Virus record (IMG/VR): IMGVR_UViG_3300006916_000081
Span: 1 to 47,012 of that record
From: a virus
Strand: one strand, 5' to 3'
DNA length: 47,012 nt
Part shown: in pieces, positions 38,565 to 46,776 of the stretch
Position numbering within the stretch: the stretch's first letter is position 1
Layout: the number at the start of each line of letters is the position of its first letter
Translations under genes and position numbers: made by a program
Notes under the pieces: model-generated
Databases searched by the model: none
What the model was told of the DNA's origin: nothing
Seen by the model: only the letters and a program-made list of their open reading frames with translations

Positions 38565-40193
38565 GTGATTAATAATTTATTGCAGCATTTTCCAGAAGGT
38601 TACGACCCTAACCCATCTCAAGTTAAACTACTTAAAAGTATAGATGAAGCTTTCAATACAGGGAGTAAATTTGTAATTTGCAATGCTCCTACAGGTAGTG
38701 GTAAGAGTTTTATATCTAAATCTTTGGGTAATGTTGCTGATGAGAGCCCTGATGAGTTTCGGCAGCTAGTTACGTCATACGCTGCATATAAAAGGACGCA
38801 GAATGGTTATACCTATCAGGATGAATGTGAGGAAGCACCCCCATTTGGTTGTACGGCATTAACCATTACAAAAGCTCTACAAGATCAATATAAAGATCTT
38901 TTTGATGAAACAGCTGTCGTGAAAGGTAAGTCAAATTATCAATGCGCAATTGATGAGCGTTATCCGGTTGATGTAGCGCCATGCTTACATTCTGCTAATT
39001 TAAAAGCAGATTGCTGGGCAAAAAATAAGTGCTCGTACTATGAAGCTAGAAACAAAGCGTTAGTATCGCAGTTTAATACATTAAACTATAATATGTTTTT
39101 TGCTTTACCAAGCCATCTTAAAAAGAGACAATTTTTAATTTGTGACGAGGCTTCAGAGTTAGAGGATCAGCTTGTTAAGGAGTTTACCTGTAAAGTTGAT
39201 TATAAGTTTCTTGCGAGGATGGATATTTGTGTTAGACCGTTAACTAAACGTATGTCTGCTGTTAAATGGTTGACTGAGTTGCAACTCGACCTTACAGATA
39301 AAATTGATGATATAAAAGATATTTTATCTGTAAAAAGGACAAATAACAAAAAAGCTATTTTAGATCTTACTACCAATATGCAGCGATTAATGAACTTGCA
39401 TAATAAGGTTGAGCAAGTAACCGATTCGTGGCAAGAGTCTGAATATGTTTACGAGAAAGATGAAACTGGTATTACATTTATGCCGCTAAAAGTTGATAAG
39501 TTGGCATATAGATTATTTGATTATGCAGACAAGGTTATTTTAATGTCAGCTACAATAATTGATCCTAATAATTTTTGTAAGTCATTAGGAATTACCGATT
39601 ATAAATATGTGGAAGCAGAATCAAGTTTTGATCCTAAAAAAGCACCTATTGTCTGTAATCCTAAGTATAAGTTAAACTATCATACTATGGATAAGTATTT
39701 ACCACGTATCATTAAACAGGTTGCTGAGATATGTAATCACCATGCAAATGATAAAGGTATCATTCATTCTCAAAATAATAGTATAACTGCTAAACTTGGT
39801 ACCATGTTATATGGTGATAGATTTTTATACCGAGAACCTGGAGTTAAAAATGAAGATATTCTAGATAAGCACATGTCAAGTACGCAACCGACTGTGCTCG
39901 TTTCACCATCGATGTCTTATGGAGTTGATCTAAAAGGTGATCTAGCAAAGTTTCAAATACTAATTAAAGCACCATTTCTACCTACGAAGGATGTTAGGAT
40001 TGAACGAATGATGAAAAATGACTTTGATTGGTATCAAAATAAAATGTTATGTTCATTAATTCAAGCATGTGGTCGTGGTGTACGATCTAAGAAAGATACT
40101 TGCATAACTTATATTTTAGATGGTACAATTGTTGATAGTATTTTACGATCTAAACATAAGTTACCAAAATACTTCCTCGAAAGATTTGTTTAA
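38565..40193 (+). CDS. DinG/XPD-like SF2 helicase with Fe-S cysteines
   Basis: 542 residues from GTG 38565, chosen because the promoter and length fit. Walker A NAPTGSGKS near 39-48. Four cysteines in NYQCAIDE, VAPCLHS, KADCWAKNKCSYYEARN near 125-160 form the Fe-S domain typical of XPD/DinG. DEAH-type box ICDEASE near 194. VILMSATI near 325. QACGRGVRSKKD near 501 is motif VI. These enzymes unwind DNA 5'-3' and act on R-loops or forks. It occurs together with UvsW, a 3'-5' type enzyme. Confidence 0.88.
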   Translation: MINNLLQHFPEGYDPNPSQVKLLKSIDEAFNTGSKFVICNAPTGSGKSFISKSLGNVADESPDEFRQLVTSYAAYKRTQNGYTYQDECEEAPPFGCTALTITKALQDQYKDLFDETAVVKGKSNYQCAIDERYPVDVAPCLHSANLKADCWAKNKCSYYEARNKALVSQFNTLNYNMFFALPSHLKKRQFLICDEASELEDQLVKEFTCKVDYKFLARMDICVRPLTKRMSAVKWLTELQLDLTDKIDDIKDILSVKRTNNKKAILDLTTNMQRLMNLHNKVEQVTDSWQESEYVYEKDETGITFMPLKVDKLAYRLFDYADKVILMSATIIDPNNFCKSLGITDYKYVEAESSFDPKKAPIVCNPKYKLNYHTMDKYLPRIIKQVAEICNHHANDKGIIHSQNNSITAKLGTMLYGDRFLYREPGVKNEDILDKHMSSTQPTVLVSPSMSYGVDLKGDLAKFQILIKAPFLPTKDVRIERMMKNDFDWYQNKMLCSLIQACGRGVRSKKDTCITYILDGTIVDSILRSKHKLPKYFLERFV

Positions 40194-40195
40194 GT

Positions 40196-40203
40196 ATTAA
40201 ATA
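40196..40203 (+). promoter_or_regulatory. T4 late-type promoter box before gene 15
   Basis: ATTAAATA, then 9 bases to the TTG start at 40213, longer than the usual 5. Confidence 0.5.
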
Positions 40204-40212
40204 TATATAGCT

Positions 40213-41343
40213 TTGAAAAATTATACTTACAATTTCGAAGTTAAGGATCTCTTAACTCAGTTTGTCGCAGCATTTGATGATACCATTGTTAAACGTTATG
40301 ATAAAAATAATAATGCCCGGCAAGAGGTAGCTGTAAGATATGTGTTTGCACCTAAGCAGCGTATAATGTATGATATAGTTAATAAAGCGCAAAACATAGA
40401 GCTGCCGGTGGTAGCAGTCGATTTAGCTGGTATTACATATGATACTGAGCGGGTTTTCAATAAATTAGATAATTTTGAAAATTATGCTAACGCTAATTCT
40501 TCTTCAGCTATTAGAACTCCAACACCTGTTAACTTAACAGTTAATATGTCCATACTTTGTAGATATATGCAGGACATGGAACAGATTATTTCTAACTTTT
40601 TACCATATTCTGACCCATATATTATACTAGCGTGGAAAGAGCCAATGTCAACAGATATTAATAATACTGTAGAAATTAGATCAGAAGTATTATGGGATCA
40701 GAATATTAGTTTAAATACTCCTACCGAAACAACCTACAGTGAAAAATTTAGAATTGTTGCTGATACAACATTTACTATTAAAGGTTGGTTATTTAGAAAT
40801 AAAAATGAAAAGAGTTCTCCTATATACTTTATTGAAAATAATTTTGTAAATGTAAGACCTGATTTTAATTTTAACCAAGGCCTTTCGTCATTAGATTATG
40901 AGACGTTTTTTCAAAATGTATCATCAACAGTAGGAGACGTTGAAACGATTACTCTTTCAGGTGTACCTGAAATTACAAATGTCTATTTTAATACTTCTGG
41001 ATCTTTATTACCTATAGATAATCCGACAACTATTGTAACTAATACTTCAGCCGGTGGTAGAAGTTATACTTTATATGGTAATAACTATGATAGAACAGAG
41101 TTTGTAATGCTTAGTTCGAATAGCGCTATTACAACAGGTTTCACTGCAGTAAATACAACTTACACAGGTGAAGTAAGCGGTTATATTCTACCCTCTAGTC
41201 AGTGGAATGTACTTAATAATCAAATCCTAAACATCATGATACCAGCACTTACCGCTTCTGGTAGATTCGATGTTATTGTCAAAAACCCAGCGGGATGGAA
41301 GACTTCAGCAGAAATTGATGGCTTCTACTTCACCGCAGAATAA
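40213..41343 (+). CDS. 15: Tail sheath stabilizer gp15-like, with an extra C-terminal domain
   Basis: 376 residues from TTG 40213; T4 gp15 has 272. The N-terminal 220 residues follow T4 gp15: early FVAAFDDTIVKRYDKNN, VAVRYVFAPKQRIMYDIVNK near 41-60, PTPVNLTVNMSILCRYMQDM near 103-122, IISNFLPYSDPYI and FTIKGWLF near 190. Residues 240-376 read like an Ig/IPT-TIG beta-sandwich (SGVPEITNVYFNTSG, GRSYTLYGNNYDRTEF, GRFDVIVKNPAGWKT) that T4 lacks. gp15 caps the tail tube and sheath at the neck. It is the first gene of the virion module. Confidence 0.75.
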   Translation: MKNYTYNFEVKDLLTQFVAAFDDTIVKRYDKNNNARQEVAVRYVFAPKQRIMYDIVNKAQNIELPVVAVDLAGITYDTERVFNKLDNFENYANANSSSAIRTPTPVNLTVNMSILCRYMQDMEQIISNFLPYSDPYIILAWKEPMSTDINNTVEIRSEVLWDQNISLNTPTETTYSEKFRIVADTTFTIKGWLFRNKNEKSSPIYFIENNFVNVRPDFNFNQGLSSLDYETFFQNVSSTVGDVETITLSGVPEITNVYFNTSGSLLPIDNPTTIVTNTSAGGRSYTLYGNNYDRTEFVMLSSNSAITTGFTAVNTTYTGEVSGYILPSSQWNVLNNQILNIMIPALTASGRFDVIVKNPAGWKTSAEIDGFYFTAE

Positions 41344-41346
41344 ATA
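41339..41346 (+). promoter_or_regulatory. T4 late-type promoter box before gene 20
   Basis: AATAAATA, 7 bases, ATG at 41354. It spans the stop codon of gene 15. Confidence 0.6.
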
Positions 41347-41353
41347 ACTAAAG

Positions 41354-43132
41354 ATGGCTGATACTTCTCCAACAAATGACGGTAGAGCTGCTACTTTTGG
41401 CAGAAATCTCGTGAGTTATATCTCGAACAGATTACCGTACGCAAGTCAACAAGATGATTCTCTAAATACCAAATATAAATATTTTGCAAAACATGGTACT
41501 CAACGAGCGGAAGCGTTAGCAAAATCATCCGTTACATCATCTAATCCATATAATAATATTCCTATAGGAGATTTTGGTAAAGATGGTTCTTTCCAGGATG
41601 TAATGTATGCATCGCTAGATTCTGATAAAGGTGGTAGGTTAAGAGACTATCGGGTTATGGCTGCATATTCTGAGGTATCAGATGCATTGGATGAAATATG
41701 TGATGAGTGTATTAATATTGATGAAAATGGACGTACTGCGAAAATACATTATGAAAATATAGATTTATCAGTCGATGATAAAAAGAAACTTGATTCAGAA
41801 TTTGATAAATATATTGACTTTTTTGAGTTAAGATCGAAGGGGTGGCAATACTTTCGTCAATTATTGGTTGAGGGTGAAGTGTTCTTTGAATTAATTCTTC
41901 ATGAAAATTATACCAGAGAAGGAGTTTTAGGTTTAATGAATATACCAGCAGAGATCGTGGATCCTGTTTATAACAATATTCAAAATATGCTTGTAAAGGG
42001 TTATATATATAAGAAGCCCATTTTTAGTACTACACAACCAGATAAAATTGAAAAGACAGAAATGATACCAATGGAGCAAAATCAATTGATTTATGCTAAC
42101 TCAGGTGTTTATAATGAAACGAAAGATTTTGTAGTACCGTTTCTCGAAAATGCACGTAGACCTTATCGACAATTATCATTAATTGAAGATGCGATTGTTA
42201 TTTATCGGTTGGTACGAGCGCCAGAGCGTTTGGTATTTAACGTTGATGTTGGTAATATGGCTCCTCCAAAAGCAGAAGCTTATCTTCGTAAACTTATTCA
42301 AAACTATTGGTCTAAAAAGACTTTTGATAACGATCAAAGCAGCGTTGTTAACAAGTTTAATCCGCAATCAATGCTTGATGCATTCTGGTTTGCTAAGCGT
42401 CAAGGATCTGACGGTACACAGGTTCAGCAGCTCCCTGGAGGTGCAAATCTTGGTGAGTTAGCAGATTTAATGTACTTTATTAAGAAGCTATATCGATCAC
42501 TTAAAGTACCTGCTACACGTATCGATCCAGAAGATCGTACAGTTGATGGTACAACAGTCCTTCGCGAAGAGCTTAAGTTTGCAAAATTTATTATTAGGCA
42601 GCAACAACGGCTAGCTACAGCAGTAAAACGAGGTTTTGTTACCCATCTTAAGTTGCGAGGTATATGGGACGAATTGGAATTGTGTGAGACTAATGTTGAG
42701 ATTATATTTAACCCACCATCAAATTATTTTGAGATGCGTGAATCTCAAAAACTCGAACTCAAGGCTGCTAACTTTAACACACTAGCAGGTAATGAATTTA
42801 TTTCTGTTACTTATGCACAGAAGAAATATTTAGGATGGAGAGATAGAGATATTTTAGCTAACCGTGAATTTTTACGTAAGGATGCAGAGATGCAGTGGGA
42901 GTTAGCACAGATTCAAGCTGCCGGTCCAATGTGGAAAGAACAGCTTGCTGCATCATCAGGAGCAGAGGCTGAAGTAGGTGGTGAGGGTGGTGGAGTCGCC
43001 GGTGGAGACGGTGGTATACCTGAGTTTGGTGGAGGTCCAGCTAATACTGGTGAAGAAGCTGCAGGTGACGCAGGTGCAGAAGAATTTGATGCGGCGGTTG
43101 AGCCAGGTCCAGACGCAGGGGCTGATACTTAA
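41354..43132 (+). CDS. 20: Portal vertex protein gp20
   Basis: 592 residues (T4 gp20, 524). RDYRVMAAYSEVSDALDEIC near 98-117, WQYFRQLLVEGEVFFE near 163, PAEIVDPVYN, RLVRAPERLVFNVDVGNMAP near 287-306, DPEDRTVDGTTVLREELKFA near 392-411 and QQQRLATAVKRGF are core portal blocks. A Gly/Ala/Glu-rich tail of about 55 residues (from about 537) is likely disordered. It forms the dodecamer for DNA packaging and head-tail joining. A terminator hairpin follows the stop. Confidence 0.93.
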   Translation: MADTSPTNDGRAATFGRNLVSYISNRLPYASQQDDSLNTKYKYFAKHGTQRAEALAKSSVTSSNPYNNIPIGDFGKDGSFQDVMYASLDSDKGGRLRDYRVMAAYSEVSDALDEICDECINIDENGRTAKIHYENIDLSVDDKKKLDSEFDKYIDFFELRSKGWQYFRQLLVEGEVFFELILHENYTREGVLGLMNIPAEIVDPVYNNIQNMLVKGYIYKKPIFSTTQPDKIEKTEMIPMEQNQLIYANSGVYNETKDFVVPFLENARRPYRQLSLIEDAIVIYRLVRAPERLVFNVDVGNMAPPKAEAYLRKLIQNYWSKKTFDNDQSSVVNKFNPQSMLDAFWFAKRQGSDGTQVQQLPGGANLGELADLMYFIKKLYRSLKVPATRIDPEDRTVDGTTVLREELKFAKFIIRQQQRLATAVKRGFVTHLKLRGIWDELELCETNVEIIFNPPSNYFEMRESQKLELKAANFNTLAGNEFISVTYAQKKYLGWRDRDILANREFLRKDAEMQWELAQIQAAGPMWKEQLAASSGAEAEVGGEGGGVAGGDGGIPEFGGGPANTGEEAAGDAGAEEFDAAVEPGPDAGADT

Positions 43133-43136
43133 ACGT

Positions 43137-43162
43137 AAAAAAGCCGCTCCCTTAGGAGCGGC
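43137..43162 (-). terminator. Bidirectional terminator between gene 20 and a small minus-strand gene
   Basis: GCCGCTCC, loop CTTA, GGAGCGGC is a perfect 8-bp GC-rich stem at 43143-43162. Six A at 43137-43142 give a U tract for minus-strand transcripts; the plus side has only a weak CTTGTTT. Confidence 0.85.
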
Positions 43163-43181
43163 CTTGTTTAGTTAATATTTA

Positions 43182-43361
43182 TTATAGGCTATCGTCCCAA
43201 ACCAATATAAGGTTAGAGCCACGATTTTCTAAAATTTGAGTGAGTACAGCACCACTAGTAGGTACTACGGTAGTATTGATAAAATCTGCGAGATAAGCTT
43301 CAGTGTAACGACCATCTGGTTGCCCACTTGTTGCTGGAACTATAGTTACTTGGTAAGCCAT
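43182..43361 (-). CDS. 59-residue protein hidden between genes 20 and 13
   Basis: ATG at 43361, stop TAA at 43182-43184. The product begins MAYQVTIVPATSGQPDGRY and ends WDDSL. It is beta-rich, neutral and has no known motif. Support for a real gene: a late-type box exactly 5 bases before the ATG and a strong terminator with a U tract 20 bases after the stop, both on this strand, while the plus strand has no gene here. It is probably a small late virion or assembly protein. Confidence 0.7.
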   Translation of the reverse strand: MAYQVTIVPATSGQPDGRYTEAYLADFINTTVVPTSGAVLTQILENRGSNLILVWDDSL

Positions 43362-43366
43362 ATCAA

Positions 43367-43374
43367 TATTTAAT
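43367..43374 (-). promoter_or_regulatory. T4 late-type promoter box of the 59-residue gene
   Basis: ATTAAATA on the minus strand, 5 bases (TTGAT) before the ATG at 43361. Confidence 0.65.
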
Positions 43375-43424
43375 ACTTTATGTCTTAGATACCATATTTT
43401 TAGGTACCTTTTTCATCGCAACTG

Positions 43425-43432
43425 ATTAAATA
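43425..43432 (+). promoter_or_regulatory. T4 late-type promoter box of gene 13
   Basis: ATTAAATA, 5 bases, ATG at 43438. Confidence 0.68.
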
Positions 43433-43437
43433 AATGT

Positions 43438-44589
43438 ATGGCATCTGCATGTGAAATAACACCCCTCTCAGCTTTTTTGTCTACCAACCTTAATAATAGA
43501 ATTGAAACATATGGTAGGCTAGGTGATAGAATTAAAAGAGCTTTAGGTTACCCAGTTGTATCGTTAGAAATACATTCTGATCAGTTAAATGAAAATATTC
43601 AGATAGCCGTAGAATATTTTACTAAATTTGCAGGATATTCGAGAGAATATATGATTTTTGACTCAAATTTGTATGAAACAAATAAAGGTATTAGACTAGA
43701 TTTATTATATACATTAGCAAATACCGATTTAGACACAACAGCAAAAAAAATAGCTGGTACCAATCCACTTGGCCCTAGTTCAGAATTTTATGGTGAAACT
43801 CCAGATATAGTTTATACCTCCCAAGCAGATGTACTGTCATCAGTGTTTGCAAGCTCATCAGCGTTATCTGCGGATTTTGGCAATGGAATAAATGAAGGGG
43901 AATTATTTGACCATACACTTACAACTACAATTACTGCTTTTAATAATTCTCTTTCAGCTACTTTTAAACCTAATGTCAGACGTACGCTATCGCGAGCAGG
44001 ATCTGCTAGTGAAATGACAACATATCAAAATGTATATGATTATGATGTAATGGACTACAGAAAGGTTATAGCTGTTACAGATTTTGAAGAAGGTTCAAAT
44101 ACTGGTATCAATACATTGTTTACTTTGGAACAGACAATGGCACAACAAACATACTTCTCATATGCTATGGGTAATTATGGATTTGATCTAGTATCTTGGT
44201 ATACTCTTAAAGAATTTATCGATACTCGTGAAAAAATGCTGGCCCTTAAACGAGATCTTGTTTTTGATGAAAGATCACAATACCTCAAAATTTACCCGCA
44301 ACCACTACATGAACGGTTTTATGGGATAGTTTCAGCTTACTTAGAAAAACCAATACGAGATGTTATTAAAGAGCAATGGGTATACGAATACGCGTTAGCT
44401 TTATCGATGATTACAATCGGTAGAGTGCGTGGTAAATTTGGTCAAGTTAGTCTACTCGGTGGTGGCGCTCTTAACTATGATTTATTACAGGAAGGGCAGC
44501 AACGTAAGGCGGAGCTTGAAGAAGAGCTTATGACAGGAGCAACCTCTGGATTTGGTAGTAATGATACGGTTGGATTTATTATTGGTTAA
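43438..44589 (+). CDS. 13: Neck protein gp13-like (head completion)
   Basis: 383 residues (T4 gp13, 309). RIKRALGYPVVSLEIHSDQL near 31-50 and IQIAVEYFTKFAG correspond to T4 [32 protein letters not shown]. The C-terminal blocks WVYEYALALSMITIGRVRGK near 315-334, LLGGGALNYDLLQEG, KAELEEELMTG and final GFIIG match T4 VKDYATALAKELNGQIL, LPGGVTIDGQRLIEEA, EALREEL and GILVG. The middle carries extra residues. It forms the collar with gp14. Confidence 0.82.
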   Translation: MASACEITPLSAFLSTNLNNRIETYGRLGDRIKRALGYPVVSLEIHSDQLNENIQIAVEYFTKFAGYSREYMIFDSNLYETNKGIRLDLLYTLANTDLDTTAKKIAGTNPLGPSSEFYGETPDIVYTSQADVLSSVFASSSALSADFGNGINEGELFDHTLTTTITAFNNSLSATFKPNVRRTLSRAGSASEMTTYQNVYDYDVMDYRKVIAVTDFEEGSNTGINTLFTLEQTMAQQTYFSYAMGNYGFDLVSWYTLKEFIDTREKMLALKRDLVFDERSQYLKIYPQPLHERFYGIVSAYLEKPIRDVIKEQWVYEYALALSMITIGRVRGKFGQVSLLGGGALNYDLLQEGQQRKAELEEELMTGATSGFGSNDTVGFIIG

Positions 44590-45026
44590 TGAATAAAAAT
44601 AAAAAATACCGTCAAGGAATATTTGTCCCCGTAAATCATAACAAGTTTATAGGAGATCGTGCTGTTTATAGATCTGGTCTCGAATTAAAATTTTTTAGAT
44701 TTTGCGATAATAACGAAAAAGTTTTAAGATGGGGATCAGAAAATATTAAGATACCGTATTATAATCCACTAACTAAAAGAACACATAGGTATCATATAGA
44801 TAATTATGTTGTTATAAAGGAAGGTGAAAAAATTACTAAGTATTGTGTTGAAATAAAGCCATATAAACAAACGAAACCTCCAACTACAAAATATAGAAAG
44901 AGAGAGCATCTCATATATGAGCAAAAGCAATACGTAACTAATCAAGCTAAATGGGCTGCGGCTAAAAAATATTGTGATGGTCGTAATTATAAATTTTTAA
45001 TTTTAACTGAAAAGGAGATTTCATAA
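44589..45026 (+). CDS. 4: Head completion protein gp4-like
   Basis: 145 residues (T4 gp4, 150). FVPVNHNKFIGDRAVYRSGL near 12-31, LRWGSENIKIPYYNPLTKR near 46-64, RYHIDNYVV near 67 and KYCVEIKPYKQTKPP near 84-98 follow T4 gp4 (WVPKNISKYRGD, IIAWGSETAVIPYF, RYFMDIW, FFIEIKPKKETQPP). E-x-K with the preceding D is a PD-(D/E)XK-like nuclease pattern. In T4, gp4 stabilises DNA-filled heads before tail joining. Start overlaps the gene 13 stop (TAATG). Confidence 0.88.
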   Translation: MNKNKKYRQGIFVPVNHNKFIGDRAVYRSGLELKFFRFCDNNEKVLRWGSENIKIPYYNPLTKRTHRYHIDNYVVIKEGEKITKYCVEIKPYKQTKPPTTKYRKREHLIYEQKQYVTNQAKWAAAKKYCDGRNYKFLILTEKEIS

Positions 45027-45034
45027 GCTTTTGA

Positions 45035-45042
45035 CATAAATA
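45035..45042 (+). promoter_or_regulatory. T4 late-type promoter box of gene 21
   Basis: CATAAATA, 5 bases, ATG at 45048. Confidence 0.72.
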
Positions 45043-45047
45043 TATGT

Positions 45048-45713
45048 ATGTCAGTTAAACTAAATCTTGTTTGCGAAAACCCAGACATCGTTGATCAATT
45101 CGAGGTCTTCGAGGAGCAAACCAATAAAGATAGTGCTAAATCTCTTTTTATAAAAGGCCCTTATATGATGGCCGAAGGGGTAAATCGTAATAAACGATTT
45201 TATCCACGAAATGAGCTTGAGCGAGAAGTTGCATCCTATAACGAAAATTTTGTAAAACCAGGTCGGGCAATGGGCGAATTAAACCACCCCTCTTCTGCGG
45301 ATGTTGATCTTGAGAGAGCGTGTCATATGGTAACAGAGCTTACACAAGATGGTGATGTTTTTTATGGTAAATCAAAAGTACTTACAACCCCATGTGGTCA
45401 GATTGTTCGATCCTTAGTTAATGATGGTGTTAAAGTAGGAATGAGCTCTCGCGCTCTTGGTACTTTAGAAGAGAGCAGTGAGTATAATACAGTGCGTAAT
45501 ATGAAACTAGTAGCCATAGATTGTGTTGCAGATCCATCTTATCCTAAAGCATTTGTCAACGGTATATTGGAATCTAAGCAATGGGTTCTTGCCGAAGACG
45601 GTAAATATGAAGAAATTTACGATCAGTTTGAAAAAAGTGTTTCTAAGTTACCACGAAAAGAAGTAGAAAAATATTTGCTTGAACGCATTATGAGCTTTAT
45701 TAACAAAATTTGA
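45048..45713 (+). CDS. 21: Prohead core protease gp21
   Basis: 221 residues (T4 gp21, 212). GPYMMAEGVNRNKRFYPRNE near 38-57, the catalytic His in MGELNHPSSADVD near 77-89, and the Ser in VKVGMSSRALGTLEE near 130-144 mark the herpes-type assemblin fold serine protease. VAIDCVADPSYPKAFV near 157-172 supports it. It matures the prohead core and capsid proteins and cuts after (I/L)-x-E. Such sites occur in the leaders of the 14359 and 16133 genes in this window. Confidence 0.94.
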   Translation: MSVKLNLVCENPDIVDQFEVFEEQTNKDSAKSLFIKGPYMMAEGVNRNKRFYPRNELEREVASYNENFVKPGRAMGELNHPSSADVDLERACHMVTELTQDGDVFYGKSKVLTTPCGQIVRSLVNDGVKVGMSSRALGTLEESSEYNTVRNMKLVAIDCVADPSYPKAFVNGILESKQWVLAEDGKYEEIYDQFEKSVSKLPRKEVEKYLLERIMSFINKI

Positions 45714-45729
45714 TTAACTTACAACCCTT

Positions 45730-45737
45730 AATAAATA
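45730..45737 (+). promoter_or_regulatory. T4 late-type promoter box of the 67-like gene
   Basis: AATAAATA, 5 bases, ATG at 45743. It rules out the upstream in-frame start at 45710. Confidence 0.65.
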
Positions 45738-45742
45738 AGAAT

Positions 45743-45907
45743 ATGTCTGAGAAATCTAACAAAAACAACACAAAAGACAAAATAGTTAAGTTTATTGATG
45801 CTATTTCTGGTGAGAACTATGCAGCTGCTAATAAATATTTACAGTCGGCTGTTCAAGACAAACTCGAAGCTCGAATTCGTCAAGCAGCAGAAAAACCAAT
45901 CTTTTAA
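45743..45907 (+). CDS. 67: Prohead core protein gp67-like
   Basis: 54 residues from ATG 45743. KIVKFIDAISGENYAAANKY and LQSAVQDKLEARI resemble the T4 gp67 N-terminus (LIEAIKSNDLVAARKLFAEAM). T4 gp67 adds a long acidic tail that is absent here. It lies between genes 21 and 22, whereas T4 has 67-68-21-22. It probably belongs to the scaffold core cleaved by gp21. Too short for certainty. Confidence 0.65.
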   Translation: MSEKSNKNNTKDKIVKFIDAISGENYAAANKYLQSAVQDKLEARIRQAAEKPIF

Positions 45908-45912
45908 TTACT

Positions 45913-46764
45913 ATGAATAAAGAATCACTACCAACCGAATTACAAGATGTCCTTACTGAAGATTCAGTAGAGTCAATCGAGGTAGCACTTAAAGAGAAAG
46001 TTGAGCTTTCTGTTGAAGCTGCGCTCGCGAGCCAAGACGAACTTTACGCTGAAAAGCTTGAGACCCTTATTACACAAATTGATAAGGATCATACAACTAA
46101 GATGCAAAGTATTGTTGAAGCTGTTGATAAAAATAATGCTACCAAATTAGGTAATGTTATTAAAAAATATGAAGCAGAGCTTAACGATGGAGCATCTCAA
46201 TTTAAAGAGACTCTCGTTGAATCTATTTCCAACTATCTAGAAGAATATATTGATGAAGCTGTTCCAACAGCAGCTATTGAAGAGGCAACTCGTAACAATA
46301 CGGCTATGACCGTTCTCAATAATCTCCGCTCTACACTTGCTGTTGACTCGTCTCTTATGTCAGAGTCTGTAAAAACTGCAATCGTGGAAGGTAAAACAGA
46401 GATGGATGAGCTCAAAGCAGAAATTGCTGAACTTAAGAAAACTAACGAAACTCTTAATGAGAATTACAATCAGGCTAAGTCTGCTGCGTTCCTTGAGAAT
46501 CGATGCGCTAAGTTTAGTAGCAAAAAATCTGCATATCTTAAGAAAGTTTTATCAGATAAGTCTCCAAGATTTATCGAAGAGAATTTCGAATACACTGCAC
46601 GTCTTTTTGACCGTAAGGAAAAAGAGCAACTTGAAGTTATTCGTGAGGAAGCAATCAGCAATCGCACTGTGAAAGCTGATGCTCCGAAAACAGTTGTTGA
46701 GGAGAAAACTAAACCATCGGTACCATCAAACCCTTATCTTGAAGGGTTGGACTTGATGAAGTAA
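45913..46764 (+). CDS. 22: Prohead core scaffold protein gp22
   Basis: 283 residues (T4 gp22, 269). Acidic, almost entirely alpha-helical and coiled-coil, with many (I/L)-x-E-A/S sites as expected for a scaffold degraded by gp21. The C-terminal third CAKFSSKKSAYLKKVLSDKS near 200 and the final SNPYLEGLDLM match phage gp22 ends. It stands 5 bases after the 67-like gene and directly before the major capsid gene, as in T4. Confidence 0.88.
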   Translation: MNKESLPTELQDVLTEDSVESIEVALKEKVELSVEAALASQDELYAEKLETLITQIDKDHTTKMQSIVEAVDKNNATKLGNVIKKYEAELNDGASQFKETLVESISNYLEEYIDEAVPTAAIEEATRNNTAMTVLNNLRSTLAVDSSLMSESVKTAIVEGKTEMDELKAEIAELKKTNETLNENYNQAKSAAFLENRCAKFSSKKSAYLKKVLSDKSPRFIEENFEYTARLFDRKEKEQLEVIREEAISNRTVKADAPKTVVEEKTKPSVPSNPYLEGLDLMK

Positions 46765-46776
46765 TTTAGTTTGATT

